From assembly GCF_006546625.1 (NCBI RefSeq), contig NZ_VIAR01000002.1:186001-250000 (forward strand): 64,000 bases of DNA. Direction: 5' to 3'. Positions within the stretch are counted from its first letter, which is position 1. Each line of letters begins with the position of its first letter. Under the pieces are notes generated by a model. That model was given only the letters and a program-made list of their open reading frames with translations. It searched no databases and was not told the DNA's origin. Origin of the DNA: Haloflavibacter putidus (GTDB lineage Bacteria > Bacteroidota > Bacteroidia > Flavobacteriales > Flavobacteriaceae). The position numbers and the translations under genes are program-made. This document shows, piece by piece, positions 24,948-34,547 of this stretch.

Positions 24948-25711
24948 AATTTAAGAGCATAAATTATCTTTTTATAGGGCTTTTTCTCTTGCTTAGTTTA
25001 CTGGTTTTTCGCTATTCCTGGCCAATTTATACTTATTTAATTCTCGGAGCTTTTTGGTTTGGAATTACCATTTGGGGCGCCACCAATGTTAGGACAAATT
25101 ATTTTTTTGAAGCACTACATCAAAAGAAAACCACCCAAAAAAAAGTGGCTCTAACTTTTGACGATGGACCAAACACACAAACCGAAGCTATTTTGCAGCT
25201 GTTGGCAAAACATAATGTAAAAGCTACTTTCTTTTGTATAGGACATAAAATTGACGAAAATCCGCAGCTTTTTAAAAAAATTATAGAAGCCGGCCATAGC
25301 GTTGGCAATCATACATATAGTCATCCAAAAAACTTTGGATTTTTATCTTCCAAAACCGTACAACGCGAAATCGAGAGTTGCGATCGGGCGGCTTTTAGTC
25401 ACGGTAATATTCGGTTAAATATGTTTCGGGTTCCTTTTGGGGTTTCTAATCCTAAGGTTAAAAAAGCACTTAAAAAAACAAAACACACACCAATTGGTTG
25501 GAGTTTGCGCTCTTTTGATGCATTATTTTCTTCGGAAAAATATATTTTAAAACGTTTGACCAAAAATATAAAACCCGGTAAAATTATTCTGTTACACGAC
25601 TCAAAACCACACACGGTTCGTATCTTGGCAGAATTGTTGCTATTTTTAGAAAATAATGATTACACTTGCGAAAGCGTAGATAAATTACTCAAAATCAATG
25701 CGTATAAATAG
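24941..25711 (+). CDS. Polysaccharide deacetylase family protein (NodB domain)
   Basis: 256 residues: two N-terminal membrane helices (about 8-22 and 28-48) followed by a NodB carbohydrate-esterase-4 domain. Motif 1 is LTFDDGP (D74, D75) and motif 2 is GNHTYSH (H124, H128); the late motif LLHD is present. CE4 enzymes remove acyl groups from N-acyl sugars. Within this cluster it may deacylate the polar headgroup or an acylated pigment precursor at the inner membrane; this is inference from context. It overlaps both neighbours, so it is firmly part of the operon. Confidence 0.88.
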   Translation: MLKFKSINYLFIGLFLLLSLLVFRYSWPIYTYLILGAFWFGITIWGATNVRTNYFFEALHQKKTTQKKVALTFDDGPNTQTEAILQLLAKHNVKATFFCIGHKIDENPQLFKKIIEAGHSVGNHTYSHPKNFGFLSSKTVQREIESCDRAAFSHGNIRLNMFRVPFGVSNPKVKKALKKTKHTPIGWSLRSFDALFSSEKYILKRLTKNIKPGKIILLHDSKPHTVRILAELLLFLENNDYTCESVDKLLKINAYK

Positions 25712-26324
25712 TTTACTTATTTTTTGTTTCTTGCTTTGTGGCTCGGTTATAGCACAAGAAAAGCTTTCTGCCAAAGAAGTAAAACGCTTAGAAGAAAATA
25801 TCCAGCAAAAAAATGCCGATATAAATAGTTTACAAGGCGAATTTATACAAACTAAAAAATTAGATTTTTTACAAGAACCGGCCAAAAGTTCGGGAAAGTT
25901 TATTTATAAAGCACCAAAGCAATTAAAATGGATTTATCTTTCGCCAGAATCTTTTAGCTTGCTTTTTACCAATCAAAAATTGTTTATTGAAGAAGAAGGC
26001 AACACCAAAGAAATAGCCATTTCTTCTAATAAATTGTTGCGTAGATTAAGTCAATTAATCGCCAAAAGTATAAATGGCGAAATGCTTAGCGATAATAGTT
26101 TTACTGTAAATTATCGTAAAGAAAAGCAATTTATAACGGCTCATTTAATACCTAAAGAGGCCACTATCAAAGATTTTATAGAGCAATTGGTTCTATACAT
26201 TAATCCTGAAACTTTGCTGGTAGAAAAGATAAAAATTATGGAAAATGCTAAAGATTTTACATTAATTAGCTTAGAAAAAATCCGTGTAAACGAAATTATT
26301 CATAATGCGGTTTTTAAACCTTAA
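25698..26324 (+). CDS. LolA-like outer-membrane lipoprotein carrier protein, pigment cluster
   Basis: 208 residues with a signal peptide (MRINSLLIFCFLLCGSVIAQ). The mature protein has the LolA/LolB fold features: SLQGEFIQTKKLDFL, SSGKFIYKAPKQLKWIYLSP and a helix-strand C-terminus. It would be a periplasmic carrier with a hydrophobic cavity. Aryl-polyene clusters regularly encode such a carrier, thought to bring the hydrophobic pigment to the outer membrane. It overlaps the deacetylase gene by 14 bases. There is no LolB here, as usual for Bacteroidota. Confidence 0.86.
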   Translation: MRINSLLIFCFLLCGSVIAQEKLSAKEVKRLEENIQQKNADINSLQGEFIQTKKLDFLQEPAKSSGKFIYKAPKQLKWIYLSPESFSLLFTNQKLFIEEEGNTKEIAISSNKLLRRLSQLIAKSINGEMLSDNSFTVNYRKEKQFITAHLIPKEATIKDFIEQLVLYINPETLLVEKIKIMENAKDFTLISLEKIRVNEIIHNAVFKP

Positions 26325-26344
26325 TTTTTATTTCAAATTTTTTT

Positions 26345-26713
26345 ATGGATAAGCAATTATACGTCCAAAAAAGGCATATTCAAAACGAAAACGAATCTGA
26401 AAGTTGGGTAGTTTTAAATTCTGAACACGCTATTTTTAAAGGTCATTTTCCTAAAAATCCTATTTTACCGGGAGTAGTTTTAATTGATATTTTTAAAAAA
26501 GAAGCAGAAAACTATTCGCAAGAAAAATTATTAATTAACCATATAAAAAACGTGAAGTTTTTAAAGGTGGTAAAAGTAGAAGAGGAGACGAGTTTAAAAT
26601 TATTGACTATTTTTAAAACTTCGGAAAATAAATTACACCTTTTCGGAAAAGCTTTTGACGCCCAAAATAACTTGGTAGCTAAATTACAACTGGAACTAAC
26701 CTCTTTTGAATAG
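26345..26713 (+). CDS. Second hotdog-fold dehydratase-like protein (FabZ/FabA type)
   Basis: 122 residues. The FabZ catalytic loop is recognisable in FKGHFPKNPILPG (H34). The Glu found one helix later in FabZ appears as Asp (LIDIF, D48), so activity is possible but altered. It may act as a second dehydratase/isomerase or a thioesterase-like hotdog in polyene assembly. It lies 20 bases after the LolA-like gene and six before the glycosyltransferase gene. Confidence 0.75.
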   Translation: MDKQLYVQKRHIQNENESESWVVLNSEHAIFKGHFPKNPILPGVVLIDIFKKEAENYSQEKLLINHIKNVKFLKVVKVEEETSLKLLTIFKTSENKLHLFGKAFDAQNNLVAKLQLELTSFE

Positions 26714-26719
26714 CCATTT

Positions 26720-27922
26720 TTGAAAAAAACACCCACATATCAAGAGAAATTTGACAGGTTAAATTGTTGTGTAATAATACCTACGTACAATAACCAAAAT
26801 ACCTTGGCGCGTGTTTTAAACGAAGTTTTGCAATATACGCGCAACCTGATTGTGGTAAACGACGGCTCTACAGATAAAACGCCAGAGATTTTAAACGGTT
26901 TCCCGGAAATTACCCGCATTAATTTTACAGAAAATAAAGGAAAAGGAAAAGCGCTATTGGCAGGTTTTAAAAAAGCAGAAAAACTGGGCTATCATCACGC
27001 CATTACCATAGATTCTGACGGGCAACATTTTGCAGAAGATATGCCGTCTTTTTTAACCGAGTTGGAAGCCAACAATAAAGAACCAATTTTAATTATTGGC
27101 TCTAGAAAAATGGACGACCCAGAAGTGCCCAATACCAGCAGTTTTGGGAACAAATTTTCTAGTTTTTGGGTGTGGATAGAAACAGGCATCAACTTAGAAG
27201 ATACACAATGTGGTTTACGTTTATATCCGCTACAAGTAGTAAACAATATAAAGTTACTTACCCCAAAATTTGAGTTTGAAATAGAAATTATCGTAAAAAC
27301 CGCCTGGCGGAAAATACCGGTAAAAAACATTCCGGTAAAAGTACTTTATGACCCGGAAGAACGCGTTACGCATTTTAGACCGGTAATAGATATTGTGCGT
27401 ATTACTTTGCTCAATATTTGGTTTGTAATCTACGCTTTTCTGTTTGTAATTCCGCAAAAACGCATCCGCCAAATTAAAGAAAAAGGCAGTAAACGCATCT
27501 GGAAAGAAGATATTCTTAAAATTGACGAACCGCCGCTTAAAAAAGCTCTTGCCATTGCTTTAGGCGTTTTTATTGGTATTGCTCCATTTTGGGGATTACA
27601 GAGTTTACTGGTGTTTTTTTTGGCGCAAATGCTGGGGCTCAATAAGCTGTTGGCTTTTGTGTTTTCTAACGTTAGCATTCCGCCGTTTATTCCGTTTATT
27701 TTGTATGCCAGCTATCAAACGGGCGCTTTGGTTACCGGCGAAGAAGTGAGTCTAAATCTTAATTTAGATAAGGTAAATTCTGCTTTAGATGTTTTGGTAG
27801 GAATGAAAACCTATCTCATAGGAAGCTTTATCTTGGCTGGTTTGAGCGCTATTTGCAGCGGACTTATTTTTTACTTTTTACTTTCGGTATTTAAACCTAC
27901 AGCTAAGAAAAAACTCTCGTAA
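26720..27922 (+). CDS. GT2 glycosyltransferase fused to a DUF2062 membrane domain
   Basis: 400 residues starting at TTG 26720, since no ATG fits the conserved N-terminus. Residues about 15-230 form a GT-A glycosyltransferase with VIIPTYNNQ, VVNDGSTDKT, the metal-binding DSD (98-100 in TIDSDGQH) and QCGLRLYP, close to dolichyl-phosphate mannosyltransferase-like enzymes. Residues about 265-390 form a DUF2062 domain with three membrane helices (ALGVFIGIAPFWGLQSLLVFF). It probably transfers a sugar to a lipid carrier or the pigment at the inner membrane. It abuts the exporter gene with no intergenic base. Confidence 0.87.
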   Translation: MKKTPTYQEKFDRLNCCVIIPTYNNQNTLARVLNEVLQYTRNLIVVNDGSTDKTPEILNGFPEITRINFTENKGKGKALLAGFKKAEKLGYHHAITIDSDGQHFAEDMPSFLTELEANNKEPILIIGSRKMDDPEVPNTSSFGNKFSSFWVWIETGINLEDTQCGLRLYPLQVVNNIKLLTPKFEFEIEIIVKTAWRKIPVKNIPVKVLYDPEERVTHFRPVIDIVRITLLNIWFVIYAFLFVIPQKRIRQIKEKGSKRIWKEDILKIDEPPLKKALAIALGVFIGIAPFWGLQSLLVFFLAQMLGLNKLLAFVFSNVSIPPFIPFILYASYQTGALVTGEEVSLNLNLDKVNSALDVLVGMKTYLIGSFILAGLSAICSGLIFYFLLSVFKPTAKKKLS

Positions 27923-30361
27923 ATGGGGACTTTCTTTTATAAAATTTTTGAGATAATTAGAAAAAATCGTTTGCCGGCTTTTATTGCTTTTCTGGTTTTG
28001 TTAAGCGGGATGACTTTTTTTGCTTCGCGTTTAAACTTTACGGAAGAAATCACGCAGTTAATTCCGAAATCTAAAGAATCTCAAAAATTACAAGAAGTTC
28101 TAAATACCGTAAATTTTTCCGATAAGGTAATTGTAAATATTCAAGCAAAAGGTACTGCCACAAGAGAAGATTTGACAGCTTACGCGGAAACTTTTCTTCA
28201 AACAATAAAAGCTTCTCCGCATATAGCCAATATACAAGGTAAAGTGCCGCAAGACAATGTTTTACAAACCTATACTTTTGTAAATGAACATTTGCCGCTT
28301 TTTCTTAACGAAAAAGATTATCAAGTTATAGAAAAACGTTTGGCAAAAGACAGCATAAGTAAAAGAGTAGGGCAAGCTTACCGTTCGCTTACTTCGCCGG
28401 CTGGTATGTTTAGCAAACAGTTTTTACTCAAAGATCCGCTTGGGTTTACCAATTTGGGTTTAGAAAAACTAAAAACTTTACAGTTCTCGTCTGGTTTTAC
28501 GTTGTACAATAATTTTTTAATTACCCAAGATGGTAAAAACTTATTGCTTTTTATCACGCCGACAGAAGAAGCAAAATCGGCTAAAAACAGCGAAATTTTT
28601 GCACAAGAATTACGTAAAACTTTAAACAAATTAAACCAAAAAAAACCAAATGTAACTGCCGAAGCCGTGGGCGCAATTTTATATTCGGTAGCTAATGCAA
28701 GGCAAATTAAAAAAGATATTTTTACTAGTGTTGGTATAGCTTTAGGCGTGCTTATAATTATTTTAATCTGGTTTTACCGTAAAATATATATTCCGTTTTT
28801 ACTTTTATTGCCAAGTGTTTTTGGCGGGATTACCGCTTTGTTTTTTCTGTTTTTGTTTCAGTCAGAAGTTTCGCTAATTGCTTTGGGTATTGGGTCGGTT
28901 TTAATTGGGATTAGCTTAGATTATTCGCTACACATTTTGACGCATTATCGAGCAAATCCTAAGGTTAAAGAATTGTATGCCAGAGTGAGCAAACCGGTTT
29001 TACTGAGTAGTTTTACCACGGCTTCTGCTTTTTTATGCCTTGGATTTATAGATAGTCCGGCTTTAAACGATTTAGGCTATTTTGCAGCAATTAGCGTAGT
29101 AACCACCGCAATTTATGCTTTGCTATTTTTACCGCATTTATATAAACCGAAAGAAAATTTCGCAAATAGAAAAACTGTTTTAGACAAGTTTGCACAGTAT
29201 GCTTTTCATAAGAATATTTATCTTTTAATTGGTACCGGAATTGTTTTTATAGCAGCCTTATTTTATTTCCAAAAAGTTTCTTTTACCTCCAATTTAAGTA
29301 AGCTTAATTACCAACCAACTTATTTAAAACAAGCCGAAAAAAACTTGGATAGCGTTGCTAATATGCACGGCAAAAATATTTATGTAATTAGCCACGCCAA
29401 GACTTTAGAAAAAGCACTTCTAAAAAACTCCCAATTGTTCGAAGAATTGGAAACAGCCAAAAAAGAAAAAGAAATCTTAAGTTATGCAAGTGTTGGGCAG
29501 GTGGTTTTGCCCAAAGCCAAACAAGAAGAAAAAATTAAAAAATGGCAAAATTTCTGGAATAATCAGAGACTAAATAATCTTGAAAAACGGCTTTCTTTAG
29601 CAGTAAAAGAGACTGGTTTTAAGGCTTCGAGTTTTAATGATTTTAAAAACAAATTAAAGAAAACCTATAAGCCAATTGGCATAGCAAAGTACACAAAATT
29701 AGAAGCTTTATCTCTAAACGAATTTATAGACAGTTCTGCTACCAAAGCTCTTTATACGGTTTTATCTACCGCAAAAAGCCTGCAAGAAAATGCGGAAGAA
29801 TTTAGAGAACGCTTTAGAAAAGAGGAAAATTTATTGCTTATAAACAGAAAATCTTTAAACGAATCACTTTTGGGCAATTTAAAAAGCCAGTTCAATAACT
29901 TAGTTCTTTATTCGCTTGCAGCGGTTTTTTTACTTTTATTATTGGTAAACAGAAGTTTAAAATGGGGCTTGCTTACTATGTTACCAATTGCGATAACTTG
30001 GGTAATCGCGTTAGGAATTATGTATTGGTTAAAAATAGAATTTAATATTTTTAACATCATAATTACCAGTTTTATTTTTGGTTTGGGAATAGATTATAGC
30101 ATATTTATTAGCAATGGTTTACGCTACGAAAAAGAAAATCTTGCTACCTATAAAACTTCTATTTTTCTTTCTGTAATCACCACAATTTTAGGAATTGGGG
30201 TTTTAATTTTCGCAAAACATCCTGCCTTACATTCGGTGGCGGCAATTTCGGTAATTGGTATTTTATGTGTTAGTTTTGTAACGATTTGCGTACAACCTTT
30301 TCTTTTTAAGGTGTTTTTTAAACGGATTGATTCCGTAAAGAAGAAAACAGATTCTAATTAA
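27923..30361 (+). CDS. MMPL/RND-family exporter, pigment cluster
   Basis: 812 residues with the RND/MMPL layout: TM1 near residue 15-32, a large periplasmic loop, helices 2-6 between about 265 and 400, a second loop, and helices 8-12 at 640-800. The duplicated half is evident (GIGSVLIGISLDYSLHI and FGLGIDYSIFISNG, the two GxxxDY motifs that carry proton-relay Asp residues). It likely exports the aryl-polyene lipid or its precursor across the inner membrane, in partnership with the LolA-like carrier. There is a gap of about 50 bases before the next gene. Confidence 0.9.
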   Translation: MGTFFYKIFEIIRKNRLPAFIAFLVLLSGMTFFASRLNFTEEITQLIPKSKESQKLQEVLNTVNFSDKVIVNIQAKGTATREDLTAYAETFLQTIKASPHIANIQGKVPQDNVLQTYTFVNEHLPLFLNEKDYQVIEKRLAKDSISKRVGQAYRSLTSPAGMFSKQFLLKDPLGFTNLGLEKLKTLQFSSGFTLYNNFLITQDGKNLLLFITPTEEAKSAKNSEIFAQELRKTLNKLNQKKPNVTAEAVGAILYSVANARQIKKDIFTSVGIALGVLIIILIWFYRKIYIPFLLLLPSVFGGITALFFLFLFQSEVSLIALGIGSVLIGISLDYSLHILTHYRANPKVKELYARVSKPVLLSSFTTASAFLCLGFIDSPALNDLGYFAAISVVTTAIYALLFLPHLYKPKENFANRKTVLDKFAQYAFHKNIYLLIGTGIVFIAALFYFQKVSFTSNLSKLNYQPTYLKQAEKNLDSVANMHGKNIYVISHAKTLEKALLKNSQLFEELETAKKEKEILSYASVGQVVLPKAKQEEKIKKWQNFWNNQRLNNLEKRLSLAVKETGFKASSFNDFKNKLKKTYKPIGIAKYTKLEALSLNEFIDSSATKALYTVLSTAKSLQENAEEFRERFRKEENLLLINRKSLNESLLGNLKSQFNNLVLYSLAAVFLLLLLVNRSLKWGLLTMLPIAITWVIALGIMYWLKIEFNIFNIIITSFIFGLGIDYSIFISNGLRYEKENLATYKTSIFLSVITTILGIGVLIFAKHPALHSVAAISVIGILCVSFVTICVQPFLFKVFFKRIDSVKKKTDSN

Positions 30362-30411
30362 TTTTTACCATATTTTTACTTTTGAACAAAACCAAACCCA
30401 ATTTACTTATT

Positions 30412-32070
30412 ATGAAAAAACAGCTTCTTTTTTGTTTCGTAATGGTTTGTTTTTTGGGCAGTTGTGGCGTCAAAAAATCTTTGGAAGACCGTCCGGATTT
30501 ATCAGGAATTGTTTCTGTAGATACGGCTAGAACAAAATTGGCAGAAGATTTTTATAAAGTTGGCAACAACAGCTTGCGTAAAAACAAGGAAGGTTTATGG
30601 GAAATGTATATAGAAGGAGAGGCTTTAGAGCGCGGTTTTGCCATAGGAAGTTTATCGCGCGAGCTTCTTAAAAAACAAGAAGAAGCTTTGATGAACCAGG
30701 TTTTTACAATGGTAGAAAAACCGGGTTACCGTAAGTTTTTGAGTAAAATAATTGCTTTTTATAATCGCGATTTGTACACGCACGTAAACGAAGAATACAA
30801 AGCAGAAATTTACGGAATTTCCCGCTATAATACGCATAAATACAACTACTTCGCAAAACCTTATGTGCGCTCTTTGTATTTGCACGGCGCACACGATATT
30901 GGCCACGCTTTGCAAGATTTAATGTTAGTAGGCTGTACTTCTTTTGCAGCTTGGGACCAAAAAACCAGCGACGGGGAATTACTTATTGGTCGTAATTTTG
31001 ATTTTTATGCAGGCGATGCTTTTTCCGAAGAAAAAATTATAGCTTTTATCAATCCGCAAAAAGGACACAAATTTATGATGTATACTTGGCCCGGATTTGT
31101 GGGCGTAGTAAGCGGAATGAACAACGCGGGTTTAACGGTTACCATAAACGCCGGGAAATCTAAAATTCCCTGGAAAGCCAAAACACCAATTGCTTTGCTT
31201 ACGCGCGAAATTTTACAATATGCCAAAACTACCCAAGAAGCCATTGCTATTGCCAGAAATAAAGAAGTTTTTGTGTCTGAAGCAATTATGGTTGGCAGCA
31301 GCAAAGAGAGAAAGGCAATTCTTATAGAAGTGGCTCCCAAAAATTTTGGCGTCTACCAAGTAAAAAACCAAGCAAAGTTGGTGTGTAGCAATCATTTTCA
31401 AAGTGAAAACCTTAAAGATGAAGCCCGCAATTTACAAACTATTGAAAACAGTCACACTTTACCGCGTTTTGACAGAATGAACCAATTATTGGAGAAAAAC
31501 GATAAAATAACGCCACAAAAAGCAGTAAAAATTCTGCGCGATAGAAGAGGAGTAGACAATAAAATTTTAGGAATGGGCAACGAGTTGGCAGTTAACCAAA
31601 TGTTGGCGCATCACGGTGTGGTTTTTAAACCCGAATCTAATTTGGCTTGGGTATCTTCTAGTCCTTACCAAATGGGCGCTTTTGTTGCCTACGATATCAA
31701 AAAAGCCTTTACGGAATTTGAAAACGGAGATTATTCGCTTAAAGGAATTGATAGTTTAAAAATTAGCGAAGATAGTTTTATACACACGCAGGATTTTCAG
31801 GATTATGAGACGTATAGAAAAAAAGTAAAGCTGTTTAAAACAGTCATAAATAGCGAACAAAGCTTGCAAGAAGAAGAAATAAATACTTTTCGGAATTTAA
31901 ATCCGTATTTTTGGGAAACCTATTATTTAATAGGTCATTATTATTATGCGCAAAAGCAATATAAAAAAGCCATTATTCATTTTAAACAAGCTTTAAAACG
32001 GGAGGTGACCACAAAAAATTCCGTAAAGCAACTTAAAAAGTTAATAAAAAAAAGTTACCGCAAAATTTAG
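30412..32070 (+). CDS. C45-family (acyl-CoA:6-APA acyltransferase-like) lipoprotein with C-terminal TPR
   Basis: 552 residues from the ATG at 30412, chosen because it gives a proper lipoprotein signal (LLFCFVMVCFLGSC, lipidated Cys at 18); an upstream TTG at 30382 would spoil it. The Ntn-hydrolase core has the self-processing nucleophile Cys175 in LVGCTSFAAWD, followed by LLIGRNFDFY, GFVGVVSGMNNAGLTV and LVCSNHFQS. The last 80 residues form a TPR pair (YYLIGHYYYAQKQYKKAIIHF). Such proteins recur in flexirubin-type clusters and may catalyse the final acyl or ester transfer at the outer membrane; this is inferred from context. Confidence 0.85.
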   Translation: MKKQLLFCFVMVCFLGSCGVKKSLEDRPDLSGIVSVDTARTKLAEDFYKVGNNSLRKNKEGLWEMYIEGEALERGFAIGSLSRELLKKQEEALMNQVFTMVEKPGYRKFLSKIIAFYNRDLYTHVNEEYKAEIYGISRYNTHKYNYFAKPYVRSLYLHGAHDIGHALQDLMLVGCTSFAAWDQKTSDGELLIGRNFDFYAGDAFSEEKIIAFINPQKGHKFMMYTWPGFVGVVSGMNNAGLTVTINAGKSKIPWKAKTPIALLTREILQYAKTTQEAIAIARNKEVFVSEAIMVGSSKERKAILIEVAPKNFGVYQVKNQAKLVCSNHFQSENLKDEARNLQTIENSHTLPRFDRMNQLLEKNDKITPQKAVKILRDRRGVDNKILGMGNELAVNQMLAHHGVVFKPESNLAWVSSSPYQMGAFVAYDIKKAFTEFENGDYSLKGIDSLKISEDSFIHTQDFQDYETYRKKVKLFKTVINSEQSLQEEEINTFRNLNPYFWETYYLIGHYYYAQKQYKKAIIHFKQALKREVTTKNSVKQLKKLIKKSYRKI

Positions 32071-32077
32071 AAATTGC

Positions 32078-33343
32078 ATGGCAGATAAAACAGATTTAAA
32101 AAGTGAGCAGTGGCAAAAAGTACTGACGCAACTTTATTATTTAGAAAAAAACTCTGCTTTTTATAAAAAGTTGTTGCAAGAAAATAATATAGAACTTTCT
32201 AAAATAACGCCTACCAACTTTAGTAAAATTCCTATTACCACCAAAAAAGATTTGGCTGCGCAAACAAGTGATTTTATTTGCGTTCCGCAGACAGAAATTA
32301 TAGATTATGTGACTACCTCGGGCACTTTAGGAAAACCGGTTAGCTTTGCTTTAAACGAAAACGATTTGCAAAGATTGGCAGAAAACGAAGCAAAATCGTT
32401 TAAACTGGTTGGCGTAAAACCAGAAGACGTGGTGCAAATTACCACCACATTAGACAGGCGTTTTATTGCCGGAATGGCATATTTTTTAGGCTTACGAAAA
32501 TTAGGCGCCGGCATTGTGCGTGTTGGCTCCGGAGCGCCGGCTTTACAGTGGGATTCTATACAACGGTTTTCGCCAAGTTATTTGGTGGCCGTACCTTCCT
32601 TTTTATTAAAAATGATTCAGTTTGCTAAAGAAAATAATATTGACTGCAATAAAAGCTCTGTAAAAGCTGCAATTTGCATTGGCGAACCTTTACGGAATAA
32701 TAATTTTGAATTAAATACTTTAGGGAAGAAAATTAAGGAATTATGGGATATCGAGTTGTTTTCTACCTATGCTTCCACAGAAATGTGCACCGCTTTTACC
32801 GAGTGTAAAATGCACCGCGGCAATCATATTCCCGAAGATTTAATCTTTACGGAAGTAGTAGATGAAGAAGGTAATAGCGTAAATAATGGCGAAGCTGGAG
32901 AGCTTACAATTACCACCTTGGGAGTAGAAACCATGCCGCTTTTGCGTTATGCCACGGGCGATATTGTTACAAAAATAAATAAGCCTTGTAATTGTGGCGT
33001 TAAAGGAAATCGCATAAGCACGGTTTTGGGTAGAAAACAACAGCTTATTAAATTTAAAGGCACCAGCGTCTATCCGCAACAAATAGAAGAAGTCTTGGCA
33101 CGTTTTAAAGAAATAGATTTGTATTTAATACGTGTTAGCACCAATAAATTAGACACAGATGCCATAGAAATTTACATCCCTAACACGGTATCAGTTGACA
33201 CACAGAAAGCTTTAAAAAATCATTTACGCGCCAATTTACGCGTTTTACCGGAGCTTGTTTTAAAAGAGGAAAAAGTTTTAGAAACTATGATTTTTAAACC
33301 GGAAGAACGCAAACCCATTCGTTTTATTGATGATAGAAAGTGA
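32078..33343 (+). CDS. AMP-forming acyl/aryl-CoA ligase-like protein (phenylacetate-CoA ligase type)
   Basis: 421 residues of the ANL superfamily, PaaK-like subgroup. ATP-binding loop TTSGTLGKPVSF (about 88-99), STYASTEMC adenine motif (about 230-238), LLRYATGDIV (about 290-299), and a C-terminal domain with Lys-rich KFKGTSVYPQQIEE. It would activate an aromatic starter acid such as a hydroxycinnamate and load it on the ACP or CoA. It closes the cluster and is separated from the convergent methyltransferase gene by 22 bases. Confidence 0.87.
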   Translation: MADKTDLKSEQWQKVLTQLYYLEKNSAFYKKLLQENNIELSKITPTNFSKIPITTKKDLAAQTSDFICVPQTEIIDYVTTSGTLGKPVSFALNENDLQRLAENEAKSFKLVGVKPEDVVQITTTLDRRFIAGMAYFLGLRKLGAGIVRVGSGAPALQWDSIQRFSPSYLVAVPSFLLKMIQFAKENNIDCNKSSVKAAICIGEPLRNNNFELNTLGKKIKELWDIELFSTYASTEMCTAFTECKMHRGNHIPEDLIFTEVVDEEGNSVNNGEAGELTITTLGVETMPLLRYATGDIVTKINKPCNCGVKGNRISTVLGRKQQLIKFKGTSVYPQQIEEVLARFKEIDLYLIRVSTNKLDTDAIEIYIPNTVSVDTQKALKNHLRANLRVLPELVLKEEKVLETMIFKPEERKPIRFIDDRK

Positions 33344-33365
33344 ATTTCCTTTTAGATACCAGCAA

Positions 33366-34547
33366 TTATATTTTTTCGCAAACCAAAATCATCTTCTCTT
33401 CATCCTGTGTAGTAACAAAAAACAAATAGGTTTCCCCGCCATCTTTAATCTTAAATTTTTTACGGATTTGTTCTACGCTTAACACAAAATTACGCGTAGC
33501 GATATTGGCTTTTTTAATGCCTGAATTTGCCAATGCTTTTTTAGAAAAATGCAACTTTTCTAAAATTTTGAATCTTCTACCGGGAAAATCTATTTGTTGG
33601 TCTGCCGTAAAAAGATGGGTATTAGCGGCTATTTTCTTTACGGAATATTTTTCGGCTAGAGCTTGAAAACAAGCACTTTTCATAATAGCCGCGTTGGGCT
33701 CGTATAAAAATTGTTGGGGTTTACTGTAGCTAATTTCTTTTTCCTTTATAGAAGAGAAAAGACAAGTGAATTTTTCAGTAGATTTGCTTTTATAGTTAAA
33801 ACACTCTACTTTTATTTTTTCGGTTTGGTAATTGGGTTCTACCACCCAAAGCAATTCTTTTACTTCGTTATCTATGGCTACAATGTGCAATTTGTTTACC
33901 CATTTTAATTGCTGAATGCTTCGGTTAATATCTAACAAGGGTGAAGTTTTAATAAGCAGTTTTTGTGTTTTTTTGCTAATCCATTCTAAATTCTCTAAAA
34001 TATTGGGCGTAGAATTTTCCAACAGAAATACTTTTTTTCCTTTTTCCCGCCTTGACGGGTCTATATAAACCCAATCAAATTCTAAGCTTTCGTTTTTTAA
34101 AAATTCAAGTCCGTTACCAGTAACAAAATTCATTTTACATTTTGGCGCCAAGATTTTATGGTTGTGTGTAGCGAGCAAAGAAAGCTCTGTATTAATTTCG
34201 CAATGCCAAACTTCTTCTGCCTTTTTACAAAAAAAATGACTGTCTATCCCAAAACCTCCCGTTAGGTCTATTACTTTCCCGTTAACCAAAATTGCTTTGT
34301 GGCGCGCAGTAACTTCAGAAGAGGTTTGTTCTAAATTTAAAGTAGGTGGATATAGTATGTTTTTGGCGTTAAACCAGGTAGGTAATTTCTTTTTTGCCTT
34401 TTGTTTGGCTTCAATTTGTGCAGCAATTTCTTGTATGCTTACTTCTTTAAACGGACTGCCTTTTAAGATTAAAGCAGGCAGATCTGCTTGTAAGTTTTGG
34501 TTTATAAAATCTTGAATTTCATCTTTTAAAACAGCAAAATCTGGCAT
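33366..34547 (-). CDS. THUMP-like class I SAM-dependent methyltransferase
   Basis: 393 residues. A class I methyltransferase core in the middle has motif I VIDLTGGFGIDSHFF (about 92-106) and the DWVYIDPSRREKG motif IV (around 158-170, DPSR replacing the usual DPP). The C-terminal part (PGRRFKILEKLHFSK, ATRNFVLSVEQIRKKFKIKDGG) corresponds to the THUMP-like/PG_1098 ferredoxin-like domains of a Bacteroidota family. The target is probably RNA but has not been assigned. It overlaps the AI-2E permease gene by one base and heads toward the pigment cluster. Confidence 0.84.
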   Translation of the reverse strand: MPDFAVLKDEIQDFINQNLQADLPALILKGSPFKEVSIQEIAAQIEAKQKAKKKLPTWFNAKNILYPPTLNLEQTSSEVTARHKAILVNGKVIDLTGGFGIDSHFFCKKAEEVWHCEINTELSLLATHNHKILAPKCKMNFVTGNGLEFLKNESLEFDWVYIDPSRREKGKKVFLLENSTPNILENLEWISKKTQKLLIKTSPLLDINRSIQQLKWVNKLHIVAIDNEVKELLWVVEPNYQTEKIKVECFNYKSKSTEKFTCLFSSIKEKEISYSKPQQFLYEPNAAIMKSACFQALAEKYSVKKIAANTHLFTADQQIDFPGRRFKILEKLHFSKKALANSGIKKANIATRNFVLSVEQIRKKFKIKDGGETYLFFVTTQDEEKMILVCEKI

